Shown: positions 1 through 12,900, counted from the first letter of the stretch. The stretch is 64,000 bases of DNA from Crossaster papposus (GCA_037893245.1 JBAIAA010000413.1:558001-622000), one strand, 5' to 3'. Translations and numbers: made by a program. Notes: generated by a model from the letters alone, not told the origin.

Positions 1-95
1 TTTCTTTCACCAAACGGCATCCGTTTTCAAAAGAAATTGTGGGGGCACTTTTAATGCAAATGAGCTAGCGTAGAAATGTTCCTTACAATTAGGGT

Positions 96-117
96 GGTGC
101 ACCCTATAGGGTGCACC
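96..117. repeat. Perfect 22 bp palindrome, one per monomer
   Basis: The segment is a perfect inverted repeat with no spacer; its inner 20 bp read GTGCACCCTATAGGGTGCAC, with one further G and C at the ends. It sits at offsets 96-117 of every monomer. I noticed only one copy with a change inside it (C to T at 24893). Single-stranded DNA or RNA from it could form a hairpin with a stem of about 8 bp and a 6 nt loop. Each copy holds two GTGCAC hexamers. Short dyads are common in satellites and could be binding or non-B DNA sites; no function can be assigned here. Confidence 0.95.
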
Positions 118-347
118 TGCCTAATTCAAGTCCCATTGAAAACAGTGTAAAATCAACAATGTTCACGACCAAGTTTCTTGCACACCGACATCACTGGGGT
201 TTCTCAAACAACAATCAGATTATTGTCTTGGTCTTTATCTTTCCATTTCTTTTCAATTTTTAGTAGGTTAGCCAATTACATTTTTGCAATATTCACACCG
301 AAAGAAACACACCTCCCGAAAAGTGATACTTCCCGAGCCTGCAAGCA

Positions 348-364
348 GCCATTTTACAAATGGC
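348..364. repeat. Short inverted repeat GCCATTT-TAC-AAATGGC
   Basis: Two 7 bp arms are separated by 3 bp. It occurs once per monomer, at about offsets 347-363 in 486 bp copies. In a recurrent variant (12994, 19313, 28548, 29034, 36324 and others) the spacer changes from TAC to CAC while both arms stay intact. It is a second, weaker dyad about 240 bp downstream of the 22 bp palindrome. Confidence 0.85.
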
Positions 365-1945
365 ATCCCTCCACGTTCTAGGGCAATTAGGACCCATTTT
401 TCAACCGTAATTTTGTCAAGTCTGCCCTCGGATTGAAGCTCAAAAACCAGGGAGTTGATCCAATGCTATATTTACACAATCCCACCATTTCTTTCACCAA
501 ACGGCATCCGTTTTCAAAAGAAATTGTGGGGGCACTTTTAATGCAAATGAGCTAGCGTAGAAATGTTCCTTACAATTAGGGTGGTGCACCCTATAGGGTG
601 CACCTGCCTAATTCAAGTCCCATTGAAAACAGTGTAAAATCAACAATGTTCACGACCAAGTTTCTTGCACACCGACATCACTGGGGTTTCTCAAACAACA
701 ATCAGATTATTGTCTTGGTCTTTATCTTTCCATTTCTTTTCAATTTTTAGTAGGTTAGCCAATTACATGTTTTAATATTCACACCGAAAGAAACACACCT
801 CCCGAAAAGTGATACTTCCCGAGCCTGCAAGCAGCCATTTTACAAATGGCATCCCTCCACGTTCTAGGGCAATTAGGACCCATTGTTCAACCGTAATTTT
901 GTCAAGTCTGCCCTCGGATTGAAGCTCAAAAACCAGGGAGTTGATCCAATGCTATATTTACACAATCCCACCATTTCTTTCACCAAACGGCATCCGTTTT
1001 CAAAAGAAATTGTGGGGGCACTTTTAATGCAAATGAGCTAGCGTAGAAATGTTCCTTACAATTAGGGTGGTGCACCCTATAGGGTGCACCTGCCTAATTC
1101 AAGTCCCATTGAAAACAGTGTAAAATCAACAATGTTCACGACCAAGTTTCTTGCACACCGACATCACTGGGGTTTCTCAAACAACAATCAGATTATTGTC
1201 TTGGTCTTTATCTTTCCATTTCTTTTCAATTTTTAGTAGGTTAGCCAATTACATTTTTTAATATTCACACCGAAAGAAACACACCTCCCGAAAAGTGATA
1301 CTTCCCGAGCCTGCAAGCAGCCATTTTACAAATGGCATCCCTCCACGTTCTAGGGCAATTAGGACCCATTTTTCAACCGTAATTTTGTCAAGTCTGCCCT
1401 CGGATTGAAGCTCAAAAACCAGGGAGTTGATCCTATGCTATATTTACACAATCCCACCATTTCTTTCACCAAACGGCATCCGTTTTCAAAAGAAATTGTG
1501 GGGGCACTTTTAATGCAAATGAGCTAGCGTAGAAATGTTCCTTACAATTAGGGTGGTGCACCCTATAGGGTGCACCTGCCTAATTCAAGTCCCATTGAAA
1601 ACAGTGTAAAATCAACAATGTTCACGACCAAGTTTCTTGCACACCGACATCACTGGGGTTTCTCAAACAACAATCAGATTATTGTCTTGGTCTTTATCTT
1701 TCCATTTCTTTTCAATTTTTAGTAGGTTAGCCAATTACATTTTTTAATATTCACACCGAAAGAAACACACCTCCCGAAAAGTGATACTTCCCGAGCCTGC
1801 AAGCAGCCATTTTACAAATGGCATCCCTCCACGTTCTAGGGCAATTAGGACCCATTTTTCAACCGTAATTTTGTCAAGTCTGCCCTCGGATTGAAGCTCA
1901 AAAACCAGGGAGTTGATCCAATGCTATATTTACACAATCCCACCA

Positions 1946-2432
1946 TTTCTTTCACCAAACGGCATCCGTTTTCAAAAGAAATTGTGGGGGCACTTTTAAT
2001 GCAAATGAGCTAGCGTAGAAATGTTCCTTACAATTATGGTGGTGCACCCTATAGGGTGCACCTGCCTAATTCAAGTCCCATTGAAAACAGTGTAAAATCA
2101 ACAATGTTCACGACCAAGTTTCTTGCACACCGACATCACTGGGGTTTCTCAAACAACAATCAGATTATTGTCTTGGTCTTTATCTTTCCATTTCTTTTCA
2201 ATTTTTAGTAGGTTAGCCAATTACATTTTTTCAATATTCACACCGAAAGAAACACACCTCCCGAAAAGTGATACTTCCCGAGCCTGCAAGCAGCCATTTT
2301 ACAAATGGCATCCCTCCACGTTCTAGGGCAATTAGGACCCATTTTTCAACCGTAATTTTGTCAAGTCTGCCCTCGGATTGAAGCTCAAAAACCAGGGAGT
2401 TGATCCAATGCTATATTTACACAATCCCACCA
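1946..2432. repeat. 487 bp monomer with inserted C after the T-run
   Basis: The sequence reads TTTTTTCAATATT, with an extra C at 2232. It is related to, but distinct from, the GC variant at 286-287. It also carries a private G-to-T change at 2037 next to the palindrome. It may be an intermediate or an independent insertion at the same hot spot. Confidence 0.9.
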
Positions 2433-2918
2433 TTTCTTTCACCAAACGGCATCCGTTTTCAAAAGAAATTGTGGGGGCACTTTTAATGCAAATGAGCTAG
2501 CGTAGAAATGTTCCTTACAATTAGGGTGGTGCACCCTATAGGGTGCACCTGCCTAATTCAAGTCCCATTGAAAACAGTGTAAAATCAACAATGTTCACGA
2601 CCAAGTTTCTTGCACACCGACATCACTGGGGTTTCTCAAACAACAATCAGATTATTGTCTTGGTCTTTATCTTTCCATTTCTTTTCAATTTTTAGTAGGT
2701 TAGCCAATTACATTTTTTAATATTCACACCGAAAGAAACACACCTCCCGAAAAGTGATACTTCCCGAGCCTGCAAGCAGCCATTTTACAAATGGCATCCC
2801 TCCACGTTCTAGGGCAATTAGGACCCATTTTTCAACCGTAATTTTGTCAAGTCTGCCCTCGGATTGAAGCTCAAAAACCAGGGAGTTGATCCAATGCTAT
2901 ATTTACACAATCCCACCA

Positions 2919-3405
2919 TTTCTTTCACCAAACGGCATCCGTTTTCAAAAGAAATTGTGGGGGCACTTTTAATGCAAATGAGCTAGCGTAGAAATGTTCC
3001 TTACAATTAGGGTGGTGCACCCTATAGGGTGCACCTGCCTAATTCAAGTCCCATTGAAAACAGTGTAAAATCAACAATGTTCACGACCAAGTTTCTTGCA
3101 CACCGACATCACTGGGGTTTCTCAAACAACAATCAGATTATTGTCTTGGTCTTTATCTTTCCATTTCTTTTCAATTTTTAGTAGGTTAGCCAATTACATT
3201 TTTGCAATATTCACACCGAAAGAAACACACCTCCCGAAAAGTGATACTTCCCGAGCCTGCAAGCAGCCATTTTACAAATGGCATCCCTCCACGTTCTAGG
3301 GCAATTAGGACCCATTTTTCAACCGTAATTTTGTCAAGTCTGCCCTCGGATTGAAGCTCAAAAACCAGGGAGTTGATCCAATGCTATATTTACACAATCC
3401 CACCA
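2919..3405. repeat. 487 bp monomer, duplicate of monomer 1
   Basis: It has the same GC state in the T-run (3204-3205) as the first monomer and is followed, as there, by a monomer with CATGTTTTAAT (3687) and CCATTGTTC (3803). It is therefore the second copy of a block duplication. Confidence 0.93.
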
Positions 3406-4351
3406 TTTCTTTCACCAAACGGCATCCGTTTTCAAAAGAAATTGTGGGGGCACTTTTAATGCAAATGAGCTAGCGTAGAAATGTTCCTTACAATTAGGGT
3501 GGTGCACCCTATAGGGTGCACCTGCCTAATTCAAGTCCCATTGAAAACAGTGTAAAATCAACAATGTTCACGACCAAGTTTCTTGCACACCGACATCACT
3601 GGGGTTTCTCAAACAACAATCAGATTATTGTCTTGGTCTTTATCTTTCCATTTCTTTTCAATTTTTAGTAGGTTAGCCAATTACATGTTTTAATATTCAC
3701 ACCGAAAGAAACACACCTCCCGAAAAGTGATACTTCCCGAGCCTGCAAGCAGCCATTTTACAAATGGCATCCCTCCACGTTCTAGGGCAATTAGGACCCA
3801 TTGTTCAACCGTAATTTTGTCAAGTCTGCCCTCGGATTGAAGCTCAAAAACCAGGGAGTTGATCCCATGCTATATTTACACAATCCCACCATTTCTTTCA
3901 CCAAACGGCATCCGTTTTCAAAAGAAATTGTGGGGGCACTTTTAATGCAAATGAGCTAGCGTAGAAATGTTCCTTACAATTAGGGTGGTGCACCCTATAG
4001 GGTGCACCTGCCTAATTCAAGTCCCATTGAAAACAGTGTAAAATCAACAATGTTCACGACCAAGTTTCTTGCACACCGACATCACTGGGGTTTCTCAAAC
4101 AACAATCAGATTATTGTCTTGGTCTTTATCTTTCCATTTCTTTTCAATTTTTAGTAGGTTAGCCAATTACATTTTTTAATATTCACACCGAAAGAAACAC
4201 ACCTCCCGAAAAGTGATACTTCCCGAGCCTGCAAGCAGCCATTTTACAAATGGCATCCCTCCACGTTCTAGGGCAATTAGGACCCATTTTTCAACCGTAA
4301 TTTTGTCAAGTCTGCCCTCGGATTGAAGCTCAAAAACCAGGGAGTTGATCC
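2919..4351. repeat. Block A, copy 2
   Basis: This is the second copy of 1-1433, sharing three rare variants in the same order. The private C at 3866 arose after the duplication or was lost from copy 1. Confidence 0.88.
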
Positions 4352-4863
4352 AATGCTATATTTACACAATCCCACCATTTCTTTCACCAAACGGCATCCG
4401 TTTTCAAAAGAAATTGTGGGGGCACTTTTAATGCAAATGAGCTAGCGTAGAAATGTTCCTTACAATTAGGGTGGTGCACCCTATAGGGTGCACCTGCCTA
4501 ATTCAAGTCCCATTGAAAACAGTGTAAAATCAACAATGTTCACGACCAAGTTTCTTGCACACCGACATCACTGGGGTTTCTCAAACAACAATCAGATTAT
4601 TGTCTTGGTCTTTATCTTTCCATTTCTTTTCAATTTTTAGTAGGTTAGCCAATTACATTTTTTAATATTCACACCGAAAGAAACACACCTCCCGAAAAGT
4701 GATACTTCCCGAGCCTGCAAGCAGCCATTTTACAAATGGCATCCCTCCACGTTCTAGGGCAATTAGGACCCATTTTTCAACCGTAATTTTGTCAAGTCTG
4801 CCCTCGGATTGAAGCTCAAAAACCAGGGAGTTGATCCAATGCTATATTTACACAATCCCACCA

Positions 4864-5349
4864 TTTCTTTCACCAAACGGCATCCGTTTTCAAAAGAAAT
4901 TGTGGGGGCACTTTTAATGCAAATGAGCTAGCGTAGAAATGTTCCTTACAATTAGGGTGGTGCACCCTATAGGGTGCACCTGCCTAATTCAAGTCCCATT
5001 GAAAACAGTGTAAAATCAACAATGTTCACGACCAAGTTTCTTGCACACCGACATCACTGGGGTTTCTCAAACAACAATCAGATTATTGTCTTGGTCTTTA
5101 TCTTTCCATTTCTTTTCAATTTTTAGTAGGTTAGCCAATTACATTTTTTAATATTCACACCGAAAGAAACACACCTCCCGAAAAGTGATACTTCCCGAGC
5201 CTGCAAGCAGCCATTTTACAAATGGCATCCCTCCACGTTCTAGGGCAATTAGGACCCATTTTTCAACCGTAATTTTGTCAAGTCTGCCCTCGGATTGAAG
5301 CTCAAAAACCAGGGAGTTGATCCAATGCTATATTTACACAATCCCACCA
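4864..5349. repeat. Reference monomer, haplotype 1 (C/C, G/A)
   Basis: This copy matches the consensus of the left part of the array and serves as a reference unit. Key positions by offset: C at 133 and C at 143 (CCCATTGAAAACAG), G at 429 (CCTCGGATTG) and A at 461 (GATCCAATG). From left to right it holds a G5 run near offsets 61-65 after GAAATTGT, an ATGCAAAT octamer, a GCTAGC site, the 22 bp palindrome, a T-run (offsets about 281-286), a 7 bp inverted repeat around offset 355, and the diagnostic G/A sites near its end. I counted about 11 CpG dinucleotides. I see no convincing internal sub-repeat. Confidence 0.95.
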
Positions 5350-6950
5350 TTTCTTTCACCAAACGGCATCCGTTTTCAAAAGAAATTGTGGGGGCACTTT
5401 TAATGCAAATGAGCTAGCGTAGAAATGTTCCTTACAATTAGGGTGGTGCACCCTATAGGGTGCACCTGCCTAATTCAAGTCCCATTGAAAACAGTGTAAA
5501 ATCAACAATGTTCACGACCAAGTTTCTTGCACACCGACATCACTGGGGTTTCTCAAACAACAATCAGATTATTGTCTTGGTCTTTATCTTTCCATTTCTT
5601 TTCAATTTTTAGTAGGTTAGCCAATTACATTTTTTAATATTCACACCGAAAGAAACACACCTCCCGAAAAGTGATACTTCCCGAGCCTGCAAGCAGCCAT
5701 TTTACAAATGGCATCCCTCCACGTTCTAGGGCAATTAGGACCCATTTTTCAACCGTAATTTTGTCAAGTCTGCCCTCGGATTGAAGCTAAAAAACCAGGG
5801 AGTTGATCCAATGCTATATTTAAACAATCCCACCATTTCTTTCACCAAACGGCATCCGTTTTCAAAAGAAATTGTGGGGGCACTTTTAATGCAAATGAGC
5901 TAGCGTAGAAATGTTCCTTACAATTAGGGTGGTGCACCCTATAGGGTGCACCTGCCTAATTCAAGTCCCATTGAAAACAGTGTAAAATCAACAATGTTCA
6001 CGACCAAGTTTCTTGCACACCGACATCACTGGGGTTTCTCAAACAACAATCAGATTATTGTCTTGGTCTTTATCTTTCCATTTCTTTTCAATTTTTAGTA
6101 GGTTAGCCAATTACATTTTTTAATATTCACACCGAAAGAAACACACCTCCCGAAAAGTGATACTTCCCGAGCCTGCAAGCAGCCATTTTACAAATGGCAT
6201 CCCTCCACGTTCTAGGGCAATTAGGACCCATTTTTCAACCGTAATTTTGTCAAGTCTGCCCTCGGATTGAAGCTCAAAAACCAGGGAGTTGATCCAATGC
6301 TATATTTACACAATCCCACCATTTCTTTCACCAAACGGCATCCGTTTTCAAAAGAAATTGTGGGGGCACTTTTAATGCAAATGAGCTAGCGTAGAAATGT
6401 TCCTTACAATTAGGGTGGTGCACCCTATAGGGTGCACCTGCCTAATTCAAGTCCCATTGAAAACAGTGTAAAATCAACAATGTTCACGACCAAGTTTCTT
6501 GCACACCGACATCACTGGGGTTTCTCAAACAACAATCAGATTATTGTCTTGGTCTTTATCTTTCCATTTCTTTTCAATTTTTAGTAGGTTAGCCAATTAC
6601 ATTTTTTAATATTCACACCGAAAGAAACACACCTCCCGAAAAGTGATACTTCCCGAGCCTGCAAGCAGCCATTTTACAAATGGCATCCCTCCACGTTCTA
6701 GGGCAATTAGGACCCATTTTTCAACCGTAATTTTGTCAAGTCTGCCCTCGGATTGAAGCTCAAAAACCAGGGAGTTGATCCAATGCTATATTTACACAAT
6801 CCCACCATTTCTTTCACCAAACGGCATCCGTTTTCAAAAGAAATTGTGGGGGCACTTTTAATGCAAATGAGCTAGCGTAGAAATGTTCCTTACAATTAGG
6901 GTGGTGCACCCTATAGGGTGCACCTGCCTAATTCAAGTCCCATTGAAAAC

Positions 6951-9900
6951 AGTGTAAAATCAACAATGTTCACGACCAAGTTTCTTGCACACCGACATCA
7001 CTGGGGTTTCTCAAACAACAATCAGATTATTGTCTTGGTCTTTATCTTTCCATTTCTTTTCAATTTTTAGTAGGTTAGCCAATTACATTTTTTAATATTC
7101 ACACCGAAAGAAACACACCTCCCGAAAAGTGATACTTCCCGAGCCTGCAAGCAGCCATTTTACAAATGGCATCCCTCCACGTTCTAGGGCAATTAGGACC
7201 CATTTTTCAACCGTAATTTTGTCAAGTCTGCCCTCGGATTGAAGCTCAAAAACCAGGGAGTTGATCCAATGCTATATTTACACAATCCCACCATTTCTTT
7301 CACCAAACGGCATCCGTTTTCAAAAGAAATTGTGGGGGCACTTTTAATGCAAATGAGCTAGCGTAGAAATGTTCCTTACAATTAGGGTGGTGCACCCTAT
7401 AGGGTGCACCTGCCTAATTCAAGTCCCATTGAAAACAGTGTAAAATCAACAATGTTCACGACCAAGTTTCTTGCACACCGACATCACTGGGGTTTCTCAA
7501 ACAACAATCAGATTATTGTCTTGGTCTTTATCTTTCCATTTCTTTTCAATTTTTAGTAGGTTAGCCAATTACATTTTTTAATATTCACACCGAAAGAAAC
7601 ACACCTCCCGAAAAGTGATACTTCCCGAGCCTGCAAGCAGCCATTTTACAAATGGCATCCCTCCACGTTCTAGGGCAATTAGGACCCATTTTTCAACCGT
7701 AATTTTGTCAAGTCTGCCCTCGGATTGAAGCTCAAAAACCAGGGAGTTGATCCAATGCTATATTTACACAATCCCACCATTTCTTTCACCAAACGGCATC
7801 CGTTTTCAAAAGAAATTGTGGGGGCACTTTTAATGCAAATGAGCTAGCGTAGAAATGTTCCTTACAATTAGGGTGGTGCACCCTATAGGGTGCACCTGCC
7901 TAATTCAAGTCCCATTGAAAACAGTGTAAAATCAACAATGTTCACGACCAAGTTTCTTGCACACCGACATCACTGGGGTTTCTCAAACAACAATCAGATT
8001 ATTGTCTTGGTCTTTATCTTTCCATTTCTTTTCAATTTTTAGTAGGTTAGCCAATTACATTTTTTAATAGTCACACCGAAAGAAACACACCTCCCGAAAA
8101 GTGATACTTCCCGAGCCTGCAAGCAGCCATTTTACAAATGGCATCCCTCCACGTTCTAGGGCAATTAGGACCCATTTTTCAACCGTAATTTTGTCAAGTC
8201 TGCCCTCGGATTGAAGCTCAAAAACCAGGGAGTTGATCCAATGCTATATTTACACAATCCCACCATTTCTTTCACCAAACGGCATCCGTTTTCAAAAGAA
8301 ATTGTGGGGGCACTTTTAATGCAAATGAGCTAGCGTAGAAATGTTCCTTACAATTAGGGTGGTGCACCCTATAGGGTGCACCTGCCTAATTCAAGTCCCA
8401 TTGAAAACAGTGTAAAATCAACAATGTTCACGACCAAGTTTCTTGCACACCGACATCACTGGGGTTTCTCAAACAACAATCAGATTATTGTCTTGGTCTT
8501 TATCTTTCCATTTCTTTTCAATTTTTAGTAGGTTAGCCAATTACATTTTTTAATATTCACACCGAAAGAAACACACCTCCCGAAAAGTGATACTTCCCGA
8601 GCCTGCAAGCAGCCATTTTACAAATGGCATCCCTCCACGTTCTAGGGCAATTAGGACCCATTTTTCAACCGTAATTTTGTCAAGTCTGCCCTCCGATTGA
8701 AGCTCAAAAACCAGGGAGTTGATCCTATGCTATATTTACACAATCCCACCATTTCTTTCACCAAACGGCATCCGTTTTCAAAAGAAATTGTGGGGGCACT
8801 TTTAATGCAAATGAGCTAGCGTAGAAATGTTCCTTACAATTAGGGTGGTGCACCCTATAGGGTGCACCTGCCTAATTCAAGTCCCATTGAAAACAGTGTA
8901 AAATCAACAATGTTCACGACCAAGTTTCTTGCACACCGACATCACTGGGGTTTCTCAAACAACAATCAGATTATTGTCTTGGTCTTTATCTTTCCATTTC
9001 TTTTCAATTTTTAGTAGGTTAGCCAATTACATTTTTTAATATTCACACCGAAAGAAACACACCTCCCGAAAAGTGATACTTCCCGAGCCTGCAAGCAGCC
9101 ATTTTACAAATGGCATCCCTCCACGTTCTAGGGCAATTAGGACCCATTTTTCAACCGTAATTTTGTCAAGTCTGCCCTCGGATTGAAGCTCAAAAACCAG
9201 GGAGTTGATCCAATGCTATATTTACACAATCCCACCATTTCTTTCACCAAACGGCATCCGTTTTCAAAAGAAATTGTGTGGGCACTTTTAATGCAAATGA
9301 GCTAGCGTAGAAATATTCCTTACAATTAGGGTGGTGCACCCTATAGGGTGCACCTGCCTAATTCAAGTCCCATTGAAAACAGTGTAAAATCAACAATGTT
9401 CACGACCAAGTTTCTTGCACACCGACATCACTGGGGTTTCTCAAACAACAATCAGATTATTGTCTTGGTCTTTATCTTTCCATTTCTTTTCAATTTTTAG
9501 TAGGTTAGCCAATTACATTTTTTAATATTCACACCGAAAGAAACACACCTCCCGAAAAGTGATACTTCCCGAGCCTGCAAGCAGCCATTTTACAAATGGC
9601 ATCCCTCCACGTTCTAGGGCAATTAGGACCCATTTTTCAACCGTAATTTTGTCAAGTCTGCCCTCGGATTGAAGCTCAAAAACCAGGGAGTTGATCCAAT
9701 GCTATATTTACACAATCCCACCATTTCTTTCACCAAACGGCATCCGTTTTCAAAAGAAATTGTGGGGGCACTTTTAATGCAAATGAGCTAGTGTAGAAAT
9801 GTTCCTTACAATTAGGGTGGTGCACCCTATAGGGTGCACCTGCCTAATTCAAGTCCCATTGAAAACAGTGTAAAATCAACAATGTTCACGACCAAGTTTC

Positions 9901-12900
9901 TTGCACACCGACATCACTGGGGTTTCTCAAACAACAATCAGATTATTGTCTTGGTCTTTATCTTTCCATTTCTTTTCAATTTTTAGTAGGTTAGCCAATT
10001 ACATTTTTTAATATTCACACCGAAAGAAACACACCTCCCGAAAAGTGATACTTCCCGAGCCTGCAAGCAGCCATTTTACAAATGGCATCCCTCCACGTTC
10101 TAGGGCAATTAGGACCCATTTTTCAACCGTAATTTTGTCAAGTCTGCCCTCGGATTGAAGCTCAAAAACCAGGGAGTTGATCCAATGCTATATTTACACA
10201 ATCCCACCATTTCTTTCACCAAACGGCATCCGTTTTCAAAAGAAATTGTGGGGGCACTTTTAATGCAAATGAGCTAGCGTAGAAATGTTCCTTACAATTA
10301 GGGTGGTGCACCCTATAGGGTGCACCTGCCTAATTCAAGTCCCATTGAAAACAGTGTAAAATCAACAATGTTCACGACCAAGTTTCTTGCACACCGACAT
10401 CACTGGGGTTTCTCAAACAACAATCAGATTATTGTCTTGGTCTTTATCTTTCCATTTCTTTTCAATTTTTAGTAGGTTAGCCAATTACATTTTTTAATAT
10501 TCACACCGAAAGAAACACACCTCCCGAAAAGTGATACTTCCCGAGCCTGCAAGCAGCCATTTTACAAATGGCATCCCTCCACGTTCTAGGGCAATTAGGA
10601 CCCATTTTTCAACCGTAATTTTGTCAAGTCTGCCCTCGGATTGAAGCTCAAAAACCAGGGAGTTGATCCAATGCTATATTTACACAATCCCACCATTTCT
10701 TTAACCAAACGGCATCCGTTTTCAAAAGAAATTGTGGGGGCACTTTTAATGCAAATGAGCTAGCGTAGAAATGTTCCTTACAATTAGGGTGGTGCACCCT
10801 ATAGGGTGCACCTGCCTAATTCAAGTCCCATTGAAAACAGTGTAAAATCAACAATGTTCACGACCAAGTTTCTTGCACACCGACATCACTGGGGTTTCTC
10901 AAACAACAATCAGATTATTGTCTTGGTCTTTATCTTTCCATTTCTTTTCAATTTTTAGTAGGTTAGCCAATTACATTTTTTAATATTCACACCGAAAGAA
11001 ACACACCTCCCGAAAAGTGATACTTCCCGAGCCTGCAAGCAGCCATTTTACAAATGGCATCCCTCCACGTTCTAGGGCAATTATGACCCATTTTTCAACC
11101 GTAATTTTGTCAAGTCTGCCCTCGGATTGAAGCTCAAAAACCAGGGAGTTGATCCAATGCTATATTTACACAATCCCACCATTTCTTTCACCAAACGGCA
11201 TCCGTTTTCAAAAGAAATTGTGGGGGCACTTTTAATGCAAATGAGCTAGCGTAGAAATGTTCCTTACAATTAGGGTGGTGCACCCTATAGGGTGCACCTG
11301 CCTAATTCAAGTCCCATTGAAAAGAGTGTAAAATCAACAATGTTCACGACCAAGTTTCTTGCACACCGACATCACTGGGGTTTCTCAAACAACAATCAGA
11401 TTATTGTCTTGGTCTTTATCTTTCCATTTCTTTTCAATTTTTAGTAGGTTAGCCAATTACATTTTTTAATATTCACACCGAAAGAAACACACCTCCCGAA
11501 AAGTGATACTTCCCGAGCCTGCAAGCAGCCATTTTACAAATGGCATCCCTCCACGTTCTAGGGCAATTAGGACCCATTTTTCAACCGTAATTTTGTCAAG
11601 TCTGCCCTCGGATTGAAGCTCAAAAACCAGGGAGTTGATCCAATGCTATATTTACACAATCCCACCATTTCTTTCACCAAACGGCATCCGTTTTCAACAG
11701 AAATTGTGGGGGCACTTTTAATGCAAATGAGCTAGCGTAGAAATGTTCCTTACAATTAGGGTGGTGCACCCTATAGGGTGCACCTGCCTAATTCAAGTCC
11801 CATTGAAAACAGTGTAAAATCAACAATGTTCACGACCAAGTTTCTTGCACACCGACATCACTGGGGTTTCTCAAACAACAATCAGATTATTGTCTTGGTC
11901 TTTATCTTTCCATTTCTTTTCAATTTTTAGTAGGTTAGCCAATTACATTTTTTAATATTCACACCGAAAGAAACACACCTCCCGAAAAGTGATACTTCCC
12001 GAGCCTGCAAGCAGCCATTTTACAAATGGCATCCCTCCACGTTCTAGGGCAATTAGGACCCATTTTTCAACCGTAATTTTGTCAAGTCTGCCCTCGGATT
12101 GAAGCTCAAAAACCAGGGAGTTGATCCAATGCTATATTTACACAATCCCACCATTTCTTTCACCAAACGGCATCCGTTTTCAAAAGAAATTGTGGGGGGC
12201 ACTTTTAATGCAAATGAGCTAGCGTAGAAATGTTCCTTACAATTAGGGTGGTGCACCCTATAGGGTGCACCTGCCTAATTCAAGTCCCATTGAAAACAGT
12301 GTAAAATCAACAATGTTCACGACCAAGTTTCTTGCACACCGACATCACTGGGGTTTCTCAAACAACAATCAGATTATTGTCTTGGTCTTTATTTTTCCAT
12401 TTCTTTTCAATTTTTAGTAGGTTAGCCAATTACATTTTTTAATATTCACACCGAAAGAAACACACCTCCCGAAAAGTGATACTTCCCGAGCCTGCAAGCA
12501 GCCATTTTACAAATGGCATCCCTCCACGTTCTAGGGCAATTAGGACCCATTTTTCAACCGTAATTTTGTCAAGTCTGCCCTCAGATTGAAGCTCAAAAAC
12601 CAGGGAGTTGATCCTATGCTATATTTACACAATCCCACCATTTCTTTCACCAAACGGCATCCGTTTTCAAAAGAAATTGTGGGGGCACTTTTAATGCAAA
12701 TGAGCTAGCGTAGAAATGTTCCTTACAATTAGGGTGGTGCACCCTATAGGGTGCACCTGCCTAATTCAAGTCCCATTGAAAACAGTGTAAAATCAACAAT
12801 GTTCACGACCAAGTTTCTTGCACACCGACATCACTGGGGTTTCTCAAACAACAATCAGATTATTGTCTTGGTCTTTATCTTTCCATTTCTTTTCAATTTT

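Larger units (their letters stand above)
1..487. repeat. 487 bp monomer with GC in the T-run
   Basis: The T-run before AATATTCAC reads TTTTTGCAATATT instead of TTTTTTAATATT: one T-to-G change at 286 plus an inserted C at 287. The same rare state recurs in the monomer at 2919 (3204-3205). The inserted base removes an in-frame TAA, leaving a short open frame that is not a gene. Confidence 0.93.
1..1433. repeat. Block A, copy 1 (6-monomer offset duplication)
   Basis: Markers at 286-287 (GC in the T-run), 769 (G) and 885 (G) recur at 3204-3205, 3687 and 3803, all at an offset of 2918 bp (six monomers plus two inserted bases). The match is broken on the right by T at 1434 against A at 4352. The left limit is the window edge. 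One internal difference: A at 948 against C at 3866. Confidence 0.88.

Noticed and set aside
53-60. ATGCAAAT octamer (POU-type binding motif) once per monomer
   Set aside because: An 8 bp match is expected by chance at this scale, the organism is unknown, and no promoter context exists.
86-96. Telomere-like TTAGGG inside ACAATTAGGGTGG
   Set aside because: A single hexamer per monomer without tandem repetition; it is chance similarity, not telomeric sequence.
297-325. CENP-B-box-like sequence around the CTCCCGAAAAG segment
   Set aside because: The reverse complement has CGGGA but lacks the TTCG...A..CGGG spacing of a CENP-B box.
178-381. 67-codon forward open frame, also at 2123-2326 and 3096-3299
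   Set aside because: It uses a TTG start and exists only because these monomers carry a one-base insertion in the T-run that bypasses a stop. In the other monomers the frame is closed. No ribosome binding site, domain or codon signature supports a gene.
12053-12256. 67-codon reverse open frame, also at 18372-18575 and 28093-28296
   Set aside because: It uses a GTG start and is opened by an extra G (12194-12199, 18513-18518) or an extra A (28227-28230). It is repeat sequence with an indel, and the protein resembles nothing I recognise.
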